Below, piece by piece: positions 1 to 7,116 of a stretch of DNA of 59,815 nucleotides. The notes below the pieces were generated by a model. That model had not been told where the DNA came from and did no database searches. It worked only from the letters and a program-made list of their open reading frames with translations. Origin of the DNA: an uncultured Eubacteriales bacterium. GTDB lineage: Bacteria; Bacillota; Clostridia; Christensenellales; Aristaeellaceae. Position 1 is the stretch's first letter. Each line of letters opens with the position of its first letter. The stretch spans positions 1-59,815 of the forward strand of contig CACWXY010000021.1 of NCBI GenBank assembly GCA_902764915.1, given 5' to 3'. The translations under genes were made by a program, and so were the position numbers.

Positions 1-201
1 CAGTCCCACAATGATTCTCTTCAGTCCAGCTGCACGGCGCTGGTTTTCATACCAGGTTTCAAAGCTGGTAAATCCTTCTGCCGTGTTGTTAAAGCCAAAC
101 GCCTTCTTGCTGAGCTCCATCCCTCGGTTATCGAACGCTCGAGCCCAGTGTTTTTCACTTCCAATGTCGATTCCGATCACCATGGTATCATTGGTAACTT
201 G
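1..201 (-). pseudogene. IS110-family transposase, interrupted (main part runs off the left edge)
   Basis: The minus strand reads VIGIDIGSEKHWARAFDN, the N-terminal DEDD (RuvC-like) block of IS110 recombinases, and stays open to the window edge. The frame has no plausible start of its own here. Its first ~12 codons sit at 2278-2311, on the far side of another insertion sequence. Joining the pieces at the duplicated CTTG gives a continuous start, MNHTQNEKIKQVTNDTM then VIGIDIG, which is the expected IS110 N-terminus. IS110 enzymes recombine DNA through a DEDD domain plus a C-terminal serine, guided by a bridge RNA. Here the gene is inactivated by the insertion. The C-terminal half lies outside the window. 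Confidence 0.85.
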
Positions 202-221
202 TTCGATCTGTGCGGTTGAAA
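202..221 (+). repeat. Left terminal inverted repeat of the insertion sequence
   Basis: TTCGATCTGTGCGGTTGAAA, matching the right end (2258-2277, inverted) at 19 of 20 positions. It is preceded by the target duplication CTTG. Confidence 0.85.
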
Positions 222-245
222 TCCGCTGTTCATACTCATGACTAG

Positions 246-273
246 GCTCCTCGCATTGTCGAGGAGCTTTTCT
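246..273 (+). terminator. Hairpin with T-run just inside the left end of the insertion sequence
   Basis: An 8-bp stem GCTCCTCG/CGAGGAGC with a 6-base loop is followed by TTTTCT. It would stop transcription entering from outside, a common way for insertion sequences to limit transposase expression. The role is inferred from position and shape. Confidence 0.55.
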
Positions 274-283
274 ATACCGAAAA

Positions 284-349
284 TGTAGGTTAGTGAATGT
301 CTTGAAAAACCTTTGTATTTTGCATATAATCACTCATGTGTAGGTTAGT
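284..349 (+). repeat. Two copies of TGTAGGTTAGT before the first gene of the insertion sequence
   Basis: The 11-base word TGTAGGTTAGT occurs at 284-294 and 339-349, 55 bp apart, in the leader between the terminator-like hairpin and the first gene. It could be a protein binding site or a leftover duplication. Confidence 0.5.
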
Positions 350-366
350 AGCAGGAGGTTTTTCAG

Positions 367-606
367 GTGTTTATTCATGCAGTACCAGACAACCGGGGCA
401 AGAAGGATGGCTATTTCTGTTCATTGGTAGAATCATCCAGAATCAATGGAAAACCAACGCATAAGATCATCCTTTCGTTCGGTTTCATATCATCAGACCG
501 TGTGCCTTATCTGAAAGCTGCTTTCAATCGTGGCGATCCTGAAACCATTCTGACTAATGAAAAGCGTAGTTTAGAAAAACGGCGAAAGGAGCACGAAAAT
601 GAATAA
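367..606 (+). CDS. Small accessory protein of the insertion sequence
   Basis: 79 residues, GTG start at 367 with GCAGGAGG about 8 bases upstream. The sequence VPDNRGKKDGYFCSLVES resembles the first strand region of IS1634/IS4-type transposases, followed by a basic, charged C-terminus. It overlaps the next gene by 8 bases, so the two are probably translated together. The role in transposition is not known; DNA-end binding is only a guess. Confidence 0.6.
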   Translation: MFIHAVPDNRGKKDGYFCSLVESSRINGKPTHKIILSFGFISSDRVPYLKAAFNRGDPETILTNEKRSLEKRRKEHENE

Positions 607-904
607 GCAAAATGGTAATGGAAGCAAAGGCGAATCATTGAAACAGTCAGGCACCCGCATCGAGTGCACCATTAGAATCACTCAGCCAGATGGTAATGTT
701 ATTGAGGTAGAAACATCATCAATGGGGATTATTCCTGAACTTGAGAAAATTGATCTGACGACCCGAAAAGGGTTCATGGATTTTATCAGCATGGCGGATA
801 AGGGGATCGTTGCCATACGAAATGAAACGGCGAAAAAGGCTCTGGAAGCTTATGCCAACGAGGCATTAAAAAAAACGAATCCACAACAACAGAACGGCAA
901 ATAG
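599..904 (+). CDS. Insertion-sequence protein, upstream frame of a likely frameshift fusion
   Basis: 101 residues; ATG at 599 with AAAGGAG upstream inside the previous gene. It has a polar N-terminus, then a beta-rich middle (IECTIRITQPDGNVIEVET) and a helical end. Near its 3' end the run of eight A at 868-875 forms a zero-frame A-AAA-AAA slippery heptamer. A -1 slip there enters the transposase frame with no stop before 2223. This protein is therefore probably both a free product and the N-terminal part of the full transposase. Confidence 0.65.
   Translation: MNKQNGNGSKGESLKQSGTRIECTIRITQPDGNVIEVETSSMGIIPELEKIDLTTRKGFMDFISMADKGIVAIRNETAKKALEAYANEALKKTNPQQQNGK
868..874 (+). other. Likely programmed -1 ribosomal frameshift site
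   Basis: The zero frame reads TTA AAA AAA ACG, giving the classical heptamer A AAA AAA. After a -1 slip the frame continues AAC GAA TCC through to the transposase without a stop. Frameshifting on A-runs is the standard way many insertion sequences make their transposase. I did not identify a stimulatory pseudoknot. Confidence 0.65.
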
Positions 905-927
905 AAGCGGAGAGCGGAGCATTTTCC

Positions 928-2223
928 TTGAATGTACCAGAGCCGTTGACCAAAGGGATGAAACCCAAGGAACACTTCTGGTCTGCTGAAATCATCGCTC
1001 TCACAGAAAACACATGGATCAAAATGACCAACCGGGTTGGAATCGCTTTTCTGAATCGACTTCTGCACCGGGATGGAACCGAATCTCTGAAGATGAAGAC
1101 CCTGTCCGAAATGTGTGACCGCCACGGGAATGAGCTGATGGATTATCAGAATCAACACGCCAGTAGTATTCTCGTTGAACATCACTTTGATCCGGAAACG
1201 GGAATACCACAGGGTGATGCTGATCTCAACTCACTTCAGGAGAATGGATCAGAGAATGTCCCAATAAGCCAGGAAAGAAAAGCGCAGATTGACGAGTATA
1301 TTGAAAGGTACAATAGCAGTAAACAAGACGGGATATCTATACAGATGACGGATCAGCAGTGGAGTAACCTTGAAACTCCAGATATGTCAACAGTCTACAT
1401 TGCTTTGGATGGTGTTGGGGTAAAACGCCAGAAGGACAAGCGGGAACAGGATAAGGAAAAGCAAACAGCCCCACCTGCAAATGCGGAAGAAAACCTGTCT
1501 GCTGCTCCAAAGCAGAAAGGCCGGCCGTCTGTCGAAACATCTGTTGCACACATCAACATTGGCAATAATCGATATGTGCTGCTGGCAGACAGCATGATGA
1601 AGCTTTGCTTGTATGTCCTTGCATTTCTGCTGGAATTCAATCTGCTTTCAGGTTATCGTCTTGTATTCCTGGCAGATGGTGCAAAAGACATCAAGGCTTC
1701 ATTGGAAGCTGTCTTCGGTTTTCGCCGCTATACTGTTCTTCTCGACTGGTTCCATCTGCGAAAGCACTGTGCCGAGACCATCTCGATGATGCTTCGGGCC
1801 GGAAAGGAAAACAGAGATACTCAGTATCGAATCAAGCGTACATTATTCCGACATCTATGGTGTGGGAATGTGCAAGGTGCCATTTCGTTTATTCAGGGCC
1901 TCTCCAGCGATACAATCAGAAACGAAGCACGTCGCAGGGAACTGATTGAGTACCTGGAAAGAAAAGAATATGCCATCCAATGCTATGCCGTTCGCCGTTA
2001 TCTTGGTCTCACGACAACAAGCAATCCTGTTGAGAAAGCCAATGATCTAACGGTGGCCAGGCGACAGAAGAAGAAAAGCATGAGCTGGTCCAGACATGGC
2101 AGCATCGGGTTGGCTGCGCTCACTGCGTTGTATATGAACAATGAAGCGGAAGGTTGGCATGAATCTCACACATTGTCATATGGGATGTATGAGAAATACG
2201 GGGATGGAATGGTTGCAGCATAA
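928..2223 (+). CDS. DDE transposase of the insertion sequence
   Basis: 431 residues from a TTG at 928; more likely produced as an extension of the preceding frame by -1 frameshifting. The acidic triad candidates are the D in YIALDGVGVKRQ (~residue 159), the D in VFLADGAKD (~residue 248) and the E in SNPVEKAND (~residue 371). After the second D comes LLDWFHLRKHC, like the DWYH segment of ISKra4/ISLre2 enzymes, and the C-terminal RRQKKKSMSWS block is also typical of that group. A Lys/Glu-rich linker (~residues 165-195) separates the first strand from the rest. No internal stop is seen, so the element may be active. Confidence 0.75.
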   Translation: MNVPEPLTKGMKPKEHFWSAEIIALTENTWIKMTNRVGIAFLNRLLHRDGTESLKMKTLSEMCDRHGNELMDYQNQHASSILVEHHFDPETGIPQGDADLNSLQENGSENVPISQERKAQIDEYIERYNSSKQDGISIQMTDQQWSNLETPDMSTVYIALDGVGVKRQKDKREQDKEKQTAPPANAEENLSAAPKQKGRPSVETSVAHINIGNNRYVLLADSMMKLCLYVLAFLLEFNLLSGYRLVFLADGAKDIKASLEAVFGFRRYTVLLDWFHLRKHCAETISMMLRAGKENRDTQYRIKRTLFRHLWCGNVQGAISFIQGLSSDTIRNEARRRELIEYLERKEYAIQCYAVRRYLGLTTTSNPVEKANDLTVARRQKKKSMSWSRHGSIGLAALTALYMNNEAEGWHESHTLSYGMYEKYGDGMVAA

Positions 2224-2257
2224 GCCAATTATTCTACCCCTATGTTTTTCGTATGCC

Positions 2258-2277
2258 TTTCAACCGCACAGCTCGAA
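2258..2277 (-). repeat. Right terminal inverted repeat of the insertion sequence
   Basis: Read on the minus strand this is TTCGAGCTGTGCGGTTGAAA, the partner of the left end, followed on the plus strand by CTTG. It lies 35 bp after the transposase stop codon. Confidence 0.85.
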
Positions 2278-2311
2278 CTTGTTTTATCTTTTCATTTTGG
2301 GTATGATTCAT
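2278..2311 (-). pseudogene. Detached start of the interrupted IS110 transposase
   Basis: Reading leftward from an ATG at 2311, preceded by AGGAGG about 9 bases upstream, the codons give MNHTQNEKIKQ and stop at the right end of the inserted element. The frame matches the continuation at 201 through the CTTG duplication, so this is the true start of the IS110 gene. Confidence 0.8.
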
Positions 2312-2480
2312 TTCGGGTACCTCCTGTTTTTTAGGTTCGCTAACGCCCGGTCAGCGTTCCTATCTTACTATGGGGTACCCTCCTTTTCAATTGACCGCTC
2401 CTTCATCGGTCAGTTTGGATTATACAGGAAGCTGTGTTCTACTACGGACAAAAGGCACTGCTTTGGGCCTTCTGTCCCTC
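2312..2480 (-). ncRNA. Leader of the IS110 element, candidate bridge-RNA region
   Basis: This is the non-coding DNA upstream of the IS110 start codon, where IS110-group elements encode their bridge RNA. On the minus strand it can form hairpins: TGACCG/CGGTCA around 2390-2410 and AACGC/GCGTT around 2343-2360. The outer end of the element was not located, so the limits are approximate and the assignment rests mainly on position. Confidence 0.35.
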
Positions 2481-2505
2481 CTTACGCTCTCTCGACTTCG
2501 ACCTG

Positions 2506-2770
2506 CTACTCTGCTTCCGGATGCCTCTCGCCGGTGGCCTTTTCCAGGACGCTGCTCTCTTCGTCAATGTAGCAAAGGTGGTTTCCGACCTTGACCAGCC
2601 TGACCTCTTCGTATCCGGGGTAGTTGGTGCGGATAACCTTGGCGTTTCTGCTCTCGCCGTCGTAGCTCTTGCCGTCCCAGCCGTTAAAGGTGAAGCGGAC
2701 GCTTTCCTTCGTCTTTGTAAAGTGGGCTTCACCTCCAAACCGCTTTTTTCCCCTTCAGCTCAGTGAGCAT
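2506..2770 (-). pseudogene. Decayed small gene of unknown function
   Basis: From an ATG at 2770 the frame reads MLTELKGKK and hits a stop. A one-base shift at the A6 run (2744-2749) opens a coherent frame (KESVRFTFNGWDGKSYDG ... VRLVKVGNHLCYID) that ends at TAG 2506-2508. The restored product would be ~87 residues, beta-rich, resembling small phage or conjugative-element proteins. I do not recognise the family. No good ribosome binding site was seen. Confidence 0.4.
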
Positions 2771-2967
2771 GTTACCGTACTAAACTGTACATATGAAGTG
2801 GGATTTCAGATCTTTTTCCCTTTATTCAAAGTAATCTTTTACGAAGTTTTCTGCCAGTCTGCGGGCATTTCTTGTGCGAATGACACCGTTCATTTTGGTC
2901 TGCAATCCTCCTCCACAGAAGCAAAAAAGGAGGGAGACCCTATTTCAGATCTCCCTCAATACAGCAG

Positions 2968-3068
2968 TTAAAGCCGGATACAATAATCCAGGCTGATCCA
3001 GCCAGCGCCGGATTTCCCCATCCGCTGACGCTTCCATTGCCTGAGCAGTCTTCACGATGGTGTATACG
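2968..3068 (-). pseudogene. C-terminal scrap of an SH3-like phage lysis protein
   Basis: The minus strand ends in GKSGAGWISLDYCIRL followed by TAA, the usual last strand pair of bacterial SH3 domains in amidases and lysins. Upstream, VYTIVKTAQAM is readable only in a different frame, so the piece is both truncated and frameshifted. Confidence 0.4.
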
Positions 3069-3073
3069 CTTTT

Positions 3074-3382
3074 TCATCTCTTAGCGGCCTGTCTTTCCGC
3101 TCTGGATGCCTCAATCTCGGCATTGATCTCATCCAGGGTCATCTCAGAAACCCCATTTTTCTCAGCCATTTCACTGATTTCCTGCATAGCTCTGAAGCCG
3201 CGATCTGCTTGATAGGGTTCTTTCGGAAGCGTCATACGAAAAGGGATTCCGTTTTCCATGACAGACCTTTTCAAAAACATTCTGACAGCCGTGGACGTGT
3301 CAATGCCCAGATTCTCGAAAACACGAGCGGCTTCATCCTTAAGGGAATCTTCCACACGTACCTGCAATAACGACGTTGCCAT
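3074..3382 (-). CDS. RelB/DinJ-type antitoxin, orphan
   Basis: About 102 residues when started at the second ATG (MATSLLQVRV), which lies ~9 bases from GAGAGGAGG; the first ATG at 3388 is too close to it. The N-terminus is a ribbon-helix-helix (LLQVRVEDSLKDEAARVFENLGID), as in DinJ/RelB, which bind their own operator and neutralise a RelE/YafQ RNase through the C-terminal tail. The tail here is long and charged (AEIEASRAERQAAKR). No toxin gene follows: the next leftward DNA is a phage scrap, so the partner is missing. Confidence 0.75.
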   Translation of the reverse strand: MATSLLQVRVEDSLKDEAARVFENLGIDTSTAVRMFLKRSVMENGIPFRMTLPKEPYQADRGFRAMQEISEMAEKNGVSEMTLDEINAEIEASRAERQAAKR

Positions 3383-3416
3383 AATCATTGTCCTCCTCTC
3401 TTGAGTACGTAAGACA

Positions 3417-3445
3417 ATTATATTACGTTGTCGTTCAAATAGTAA
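3417..3445 (-). promoter_or_regulatory. Promoter of the orphan relB gene
   Basis: On the minus strand TTACTA is followed 17 bases later by TATAAT. The -10 lies ~35 bases upstream of the antitoxin start. Repeats of ACGTAA/TTACGT around it may be the autoregulatory operator (inferred). Confidence 0.5.
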
Positions 3446-3485
3446 GTGTTTTCTTGTGAACGAGCTGTAACGTTTTCAGACAATG

Positions 3486-3515
3486 AAAAAAGCACCTCGG
3501 ATAAGCCAAGATGCT
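3486..3515 (-). terminator. Rho-independent terminator after the broken toxin gene
   Basis: On the minus strand AGCATCTTGGC, loop, CCGAGGTGCT is followed by TTTTTT, 24 bases after the toxin stop codon. A very similar hairpin follows the RelE pair at 6749-6785. Confidence 0.65.
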
Positions 3516-3538
3516 GAATTTAATCGGGCACTCAAAGT

Positions 3539-3841
3539 CTACTTCTTAAACAGATCAATGTGAGAACCTGTCCTGGAAAGCGTTAATACAAGAATATCAT
3601 TCTCCAGGTAATAGATCAGCAGCCAGTCGGGTAAAACATGAAGCTCTCTGTGTCCTTTCCAATCTCCACCCAACTCGTGGTCATCGTATTCCTCAATCAA
3701 CTTTTGCTGTTGATCTCCCCTGGCGATGAGACGAATTACCTCGTCTAGCTGGTCGATATTGTATCCACGCTTTATCGCAAGTTTATAGTCTTTCTTGAAG
3801 CGGGTTGACCATTAGATCTTGTATTTATCAGAGCTGCTCAT
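3539..3841 (-). pseudogene. YafQ/RelE-family mRNA interferase, broken by one nonsense codon
   Basis: The frame starts at an ATG overlapping the antitoxin stop (ATGA, 3838-3841) and reads MSSSDKYKI, then TAA at 3812-3814, then WSTRFKKDYKLAIKRG through to FKK and TAG. Apart from that codon, a single-base change from AAA (Lys), the ~100-codon frame is intact and contains the YafQ-type HELGGDWKGHRELHVLPDWL region with the catalytic-type histidines. No in-frame start lies close after the stop. The toxin is therefore probably dead while its antitoxin is intact. A sequencing error is the alternative. Confidence 0.8.
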
Positions 3842-4107
3842 CGCTTCAGTTCCTCCAAGGCGTCGTCCACATCGAGTGCTGCCACCTCAGGATCCTTTGC
3901 AATTTTCTCAGCTTCGAGCATAGCTGACAGTGTCTCTTTGGTTGGAATATCCAGGCGCACATCAAAGGGAAAGCCTCCTACAGCGACAGATTTCTTCAGA
4001 AATACATTGATTGCTGTACCAAGGGACATGCCGAGCGCAGAATAAATTGCTTCGCTTTGTGACCGCAGCTCCGAGTCAATGCGGTGCGTGTAAGATGAAG
4101 TTGCCAT
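3838..4107 (-). CDS. RelB/DinJ-type antitoxin of the broken YafQ pair
   Basis: About 89 residues from the second ATG (MATSSYTHRIDSEL), 9 bases from AAGGAGG; the ATG at 4113 overlaps the ribosome binding site. It has an N-terminal ribbon-helix-helix (residues ~5-45, with LGMSLGTAINVFLKKSV as helix-turn-helix part) and an acidic C-terminal tail that would wrap the toxin. It overlaps the toxin gene by 4 bases, the normal arrangement for coupled translation. Confidence 0.8.
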   Translation of the reverse strand: MATSSYTHRIDSELRSQSEAIYSALGMSLGTAINVFLKKSVAVGGFPFDVRLDIPTKETLSAMLEAEKIAKDPEVAALDVDDALEELKR

Positions 4108-4205
4108 AATCATCCTCCTTAAAGCAATAGCTGTTCTTCGCCTTCAGTCTTACAGCATTTATCTTGCAAGGTCAAGCGTTTGTGTTAGTTTTGAATCTTC
4201 TCTGC

Positions 4206-4646
4206 CTACTTTCCTTGACCGTAAAGGATATACCCGTCACTCGCCAGATGCAGCCAGTCGCCTTCCAGCGCCAACACCTGCACAACAGTACCCTCAGGTC
4301 TGGTCGCGATAATCGTGGAATCCATGGACGGCTTCTTGCGCACATTCATCAGGGATTTCAGACGATACTTTTCTGTCACAGGTTCAGTGACTTCGGGCTG
4401 CTTCGGTTTCTCGGAGATGACAGGCGCGGCTGTGATGATATCCTTCACAGGCTCTTCCACCTGTTCCTGCATCTGTTCCTCAACCTTCTCCTCCACAGGG
4501 CTTACAGCGCCCTGGTAGACACACTCTTCATCGCTGTAGACCTCTGCGCCTTCGGCATCCGCCAGCTTCTTGGCAGCAGTCAGGGTCTTGAGCTTTTCCA
4601 GTTCCTCACCGTCCTTCACGACGGTATAAATCTTGGTATTCGCCAT
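4206..4646 (-). CDS. Phage-type protein with C-terminal SH3-like domain
   Basis: 146 residues; start MANTKIYTVVKDG with AGGAATAATC upstream. Residues ~1-45 form a small alpha/beta unit, ~50-85 a Glu/Val/Pro-rich linker (VEEKVEEQMQEQVEEPVKD), and ~92-143 a bacterial SH3 fold (LMNVRKKPSMDSTIIATRPEG ending in DGYILYGQGK). SH3 domains of this kind bind cell wall or sit beside lysins. It follows a holin-like gene and a broken phage gene, so a lysis-module role is inferred. No catalytic lysin domain is present. Confidence 0.6.
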   Translation of the reverse strand: MANTKIYTVVKDGEELEKLKTLTAAKKLADAEGAEVYSDEECVYQGAVSPVEEKVEEQMQEQVEEPVKDIITAAPVISEKPKQPEVTEPVTEKYRLKSLMNVRKKPSMDSTIIATRPEGTVVQVLALEGDWLHLASDGYILYGQGK

Positions 4647-4649
4647 TGA

Positions 4650-5107
4650 TTATTCCTCCATCTTCTGAGCTTCCACGCCATACTCCTGGCAGATGCTCTC
4701 CACCTCGGTATGGTCAAGTATCCGGTTGATCCTAATCCGGTTTGAAATAATCCAGGGGAAGGGCTGGTTCGGAAGTAGTAATAGTCGGAAGGCAGAATCC
4801 GCTTTCCGTTCTTCGGAACTTCCGCATCCTCTTCCCCATCGATTTCGTATTCGCACCAGACCGTGCCCTTGCGCTGTACCAGCTCTTCGCCCTGCCTCTT
4901 CCCGATCCAGTCTGTGAACGGGACTTCTGTACTGTGAAAACCCGGGCGGAGAGCCAGAGGACCCAGCCTGCTCTTCACATGTTACTCGTCTGCCAGCTCT
5001 CCGATCCCGGCTTCCAGCCAGATTCCCATGGGCATCTCCCACCCCGTTTCCACAAAGAGCGGATACAGCTTTCCGGCTTTTAACCGGAAGAGCTTATATG
5101 TTTTCAA
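4650..5107 (-). pseudogene. Broken phage-associated protein gene
   Basis: From a TTG at 5107 the frame reads LKTYKLFRLKAGKLYPLF and MGIWLEAGIGELADE, then TAA at 4982-4984, then HVKSRLGPLALRPGFHST and on to YYYFRTS. There a frameshift near 4770 moves it to WIISNRIRINRILDHTEV ... KMEE and TAA at 4650. The restored protein (~150 residues) matches a common clostridial prophage protein of unknown function whose hallmark is a SRLGPLALRPG-type segment. Two independent lesions show it is dead. Confidence 0.65.
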
Positions 5108-5420
5108 CTTCGCCCCGCTTAATCCTGGCGATCAGGGCTTCACCCGCGCCAGTCACGATGGCATTGATATCCACATTGGCAGCCTTCAGCACGCCGATGC
5201 CGGAATCAGACATCTTGGCCAGAGCGCCGTCCAGCAGGAGCTTGCCAAGATTCGCAATTTCCTCCTGGGTCAGCTTTCCGTCCGCAGAGGCTTCCTTCAG
5301 GCCATGTACTACTGTTTGGTTCAGCTCCAGAACTGTCTGCTCCGCGGCATTCGTCAGCTCACCCACAGCCGCGTTGATGGTCTTCAGCGATACCAATGTC
5401 TCTATGATCACAGTATTCAT
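5094..5420 (-). CDS. Phage holin-like protein (LLH-type), tentative
   Basis: 108 residues from MNTVIIETLVSLKTINAAV, preceded by GAGAGG. The C-terminal half (LKEASADGKLTQEEIANLGKLLLDG ... VLKAANVDINAIVTGAG) resembles the helical tail of LL-H-type phage holins, but the N-terminus is only weakly hydrophobic, so a clear membrane span is missing. Position just before lysis-type genes in the prophage remnant supports the call. It could instead be a small structural protein. Confidence 0.45.
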   Translation of the reverse strand: MNTVIIETLVSLKTINAAVGELTNAAEQTVLELNQTVVHGLKEASADGKLTQEEIANLGKLLLDGALAKMSDSGIGVLKAANVDINAIVTGAGEALIARIKRGEVENI

Positions 5421-5456
5421 GCGTTCCTCTCTTTCTCCGTTTAACGCCCGGACGGC

Positions 5457-5486
5457 AAAATAAAAAGCACGGCTGTCCGTGCTTTT
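5457..5486 (-). terminator. Terminator between the PIN toxin and the holin-like gene
   Basis: A perfect 10-bp stem AAAAGCACGG/CCGTGCTTTT with loop CTGT is followed on the minus strand by a T-rich run. It separates the toxin-antitoxin pair from the phage genes downstream. Confidence 0.7.
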
Positions 5487-5529
5487 GGTAAAGACACCCC
5501 ACCGCTTTTTCAGCGGGGTCATGTGTGAA

Positions 5530-5934
5530 TCAGACATGTATGATGCATTTTTCTTCGTAGTAAGGGATCAGCGAATCATGTGTAATGAAGGACATGTTCT
5601 CTGCTTTTGCCTGCGCAACCAGCATCCGGTCAAATGGATCATGGTGAGGTGGGGCACCTTCAGCTCTTTTGATTGTCTCCAGGGCAAAAACATGCTTATC
5701 CCTCATTTCCATAGGCAGGAATCCAGCCTCTTCACAGAACTGCGAGAGTTCTTTTCCGGTGAATGCAACGTGTTCAGGATGGATGGCATGTTTGATGGAG
5801 ATTTCCCAGATGGAGACGGAGCTGTAATAGATCGCATTTTCCTGATCCAGGATCATTTCCCGTGCCTTCTTCGGAAGTCTTTTATCTTCGTTCAAGGCCC
5901 AGATCAGGATATGCGTGTCCAGGAGCAGATTCAT
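5530..5934 (-). CDS. PIN-domain toxin (VapC-like ribonuclease)
   Basis: 134 residues, full PIN-domain length. Starts MNLLLDTHILIWAL, with the first acidic metal ligand (D6). The second acidic cluster is SIWEISIK (E~44), the third HHDPFDRMLVAQA (D~98 and D~101), and the last ITHDSLIPYY (D~118). These coordinate Mg2+ in PIN RNases that cut tRNA or rRNA. The start overlaps the antitoxin stop by 4 bases. The closest group is the COG3744-type PIN proteins that pair with Phd-like antitoxins. Confidence 0.85.
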   Translation of the reverse strand: MNLLLDTHILIWALNEDKRLPKKAREMILDQENAIYYSSVSIWEISIKHAIHPEHVAFTGKELSQFCEEAGFLPMEMRDKHVFALETIKRAEGAPPHHDPFDRMLVAQAKAENMSFITHDSLIPYYEEKCIIHV

Positions 5935-6170
5935 AACCCACCTCCAAATAATGCCGCAACCTCATCGTTATACTGATCCAGATCCTTTGGAGACTTCAGT
6001 TTGCCCTTCGCTACACCGATGCGTTTTGAAACGGGCACATCATTGTACGGAACCATCTTTACCACCGGTTTTCCATATCTTGCTATGATAATCCTGTCCT
6101 CTTTCCCTGTTTCAAGCATCCTCACCATGCTGGACAAATTTGTCTTTGCTTCCAGAATGTTCACCTGCAT
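5931..6170 (-). CDS. Phd/YefM-family antitoxin
   Basis: 79 residues from MQVNILEAKTNLSSMVRML, with TGGAGGTG 6 bases upstream; an ATG at 6224 is too far from any ribosome binding site. The Phd/YefM fold is evident (EAK..LS..V, then IIIARYGKPVVKMVPY), followed by a tail (KLKSPKDLDQYNDEVAALFGG) that would occupy the toxin cleft. Antitoxin precedes toxin with a 4-base overlap, so both are made from one message and the complex probably represses it. Confidence 0.85.
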   Translation of the reverse strand: MQVNILEAKTNLSSMVRMLETGKEDRIIIARYGKPVVKMVPYNDVPVSKRIGVAKGKLKSPKDLDQYNDEVAALFGGGL

Positions 6171-6269
6171 AGGCACACCTCCACAAAATACAGCACGATC
6201 ACAAATGCTGGTCTTCTTGACCATATTGTACTCGAAAGAGAGAATCCTGGCAAGTCTTTTCTGAAATGC

Positions 6270-6716
6270 TTAGACTGTACTCATTTCCACGTTCTCCGGG
6301 AGCAGCGGATAAAGGCCCAGCACGTTGTTCTTCCCATCCCTCACGATCTGTGAGTAGGAATTGCCCCACAGGAGAAGGTGCGTCATGACCGCCTCCCAGT
6401 AGGAAAAGCTCGTCATCTCAGGATTCGGTTCCCGATACAGGATCTTGTAGAGCGGATGGTCCTGGGCTTTCTCCTGCCCGTCGGGGTCTGTGACCCTGTA
6501 CAGATGCAAGGGAAGCTGTGCCACCGATTCCGCCAGGAGCCGTACACAGGCATAGACCGTAGCGATCTGCATGGCGGATTTCTCATCCACCTGCTCGCCG
6601 CTGTTGGCCCTGCCGAAAACAAACAGCGTTCCCGAATCCCGGACATCGTTCCGGACATCCGGCACATGGGGAGCGTCCCTCGGGTTATTGAACCCAAGCC
6701 AGTTCATAAAGCCCAT
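6270..6716 (-). pseudogene. Phage portal protein, N-terminal fragment
   Basis: 148 residues; start MGFMNWLGFNN with AAGGAGGAATAACCC upstream. The segment ATVYACVRLLAESVAQLPL followed by HPLYKILYREPNPEMTSF and WGNSYSQIVRD is diagnostic of HK97-type portal proteins, which form the dodecameric DNA gate of tailed phages and are usually ~400 residues. Here the frame stops after NVEMSTV, losing roughly two thirds of the protein. This is a prophage relic. Confidence 0.85.
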
Positions 6717-6748
6717 GGGTTATTCCTCCTTCTTCATATTCACAAGCA

Positions 6749-6785
6749 TAAAAATAAGCACCCTGGATTTCTCCAAGATGCTTTT
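6749..6785 (-). terminator. Terminator of the relB-relE pair
   Basis: On the minus strand AAGCATCTTGGA, loop GAAA, TCCAGGGTGCTT (with G-U pairs) is followed by ATTTTT. It begins 16 bases after the toxin stop and is nearly the same hairpin as at 3486-3515. Confidence 0.65.
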
Positions 6786-6800
6786 CTCCGCTTCATTCAG

Positions 6801-7103
6801 TTATTTCAGACCGCTCATTTTCTTGTATATGTCACTGCGTGCTCCTGCCAGGAGTGTTCTGATCACTATGATCTTCCCATTGATGATGGCATACACAACA
6901 CTGCAGTCCCCAAGCCTGATCCGGTAGTAGTCATTCCGCTTTCCCTTGATCCGTTTTACATCGACCTTCTCCGGATGATCCCCCATAAGCAGTTTCTTGA
7001 TCGCGTCTTCGTATTGTGTCCTTACATCCTCATGGGTTTTCAGGTATTTGTTAGCCGCTTTCGTATACTGTATTTCATAGCTAAACCCTGCTCTTTTATC
7101 CAT
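6801..7103 (-). CDS. RelE/ParE-family toxin
   Basis: 100 residues from MDKRAGFSYEIQYTKAANKYL, with GTGGAGG 8 bases upstream in the gap after the antitoxin. RelE-fold signs are the N-terminal strand and helices, the basic patch RIKGKRNDYYRIRLGDCSVVY, and the C-terminal strand IIVIRTLLAGARSDIY. RelE proteins cleave mRNA on the ribosome and the related ParE proteins poison gyrase; the basic surface favours RelE. The frame is intact, so this pair is probably functional. Confidence 0.8.
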   Translation of the reverse strand: MDKRAGFSYEIQYTKAANKYLKTHEDVRTQYEDAIKKLLMGDHPEKVDVKRIKGKRNDYYRIRLGDCSVVYAIINGKIIVIRTLLAGARSDIYKKMSGLK

Positions 7104-7116
7104 CGGATGCCTCCAC

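Larger units (their letters stand above)
202..2277 (+). mobile_element. Insertion sequence (ISKra4/ISLre2-like), ~2.08 kb, inserted in IS110
   Basis: The ends are 20-bp inverted repeats: TTCGATCTGTGCGGTTGAAA at 202-221 and its reverse complement at 2258-2277, with one mismatch. CTTG flanks both sides (198-201 and 2278-2281), a 4-bp target duplication. Inside are two small overlapping genes and a DDE transposase frame. Because the interrupted IS110 frame can be rebuilt exactly, the boundaries are firm. The family name is less certain: the transposase motifs recall ISKra4/ISLre2, while the first small gene recalls the N-terminus of IS1634-type transposases. Confidence 0.85.
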
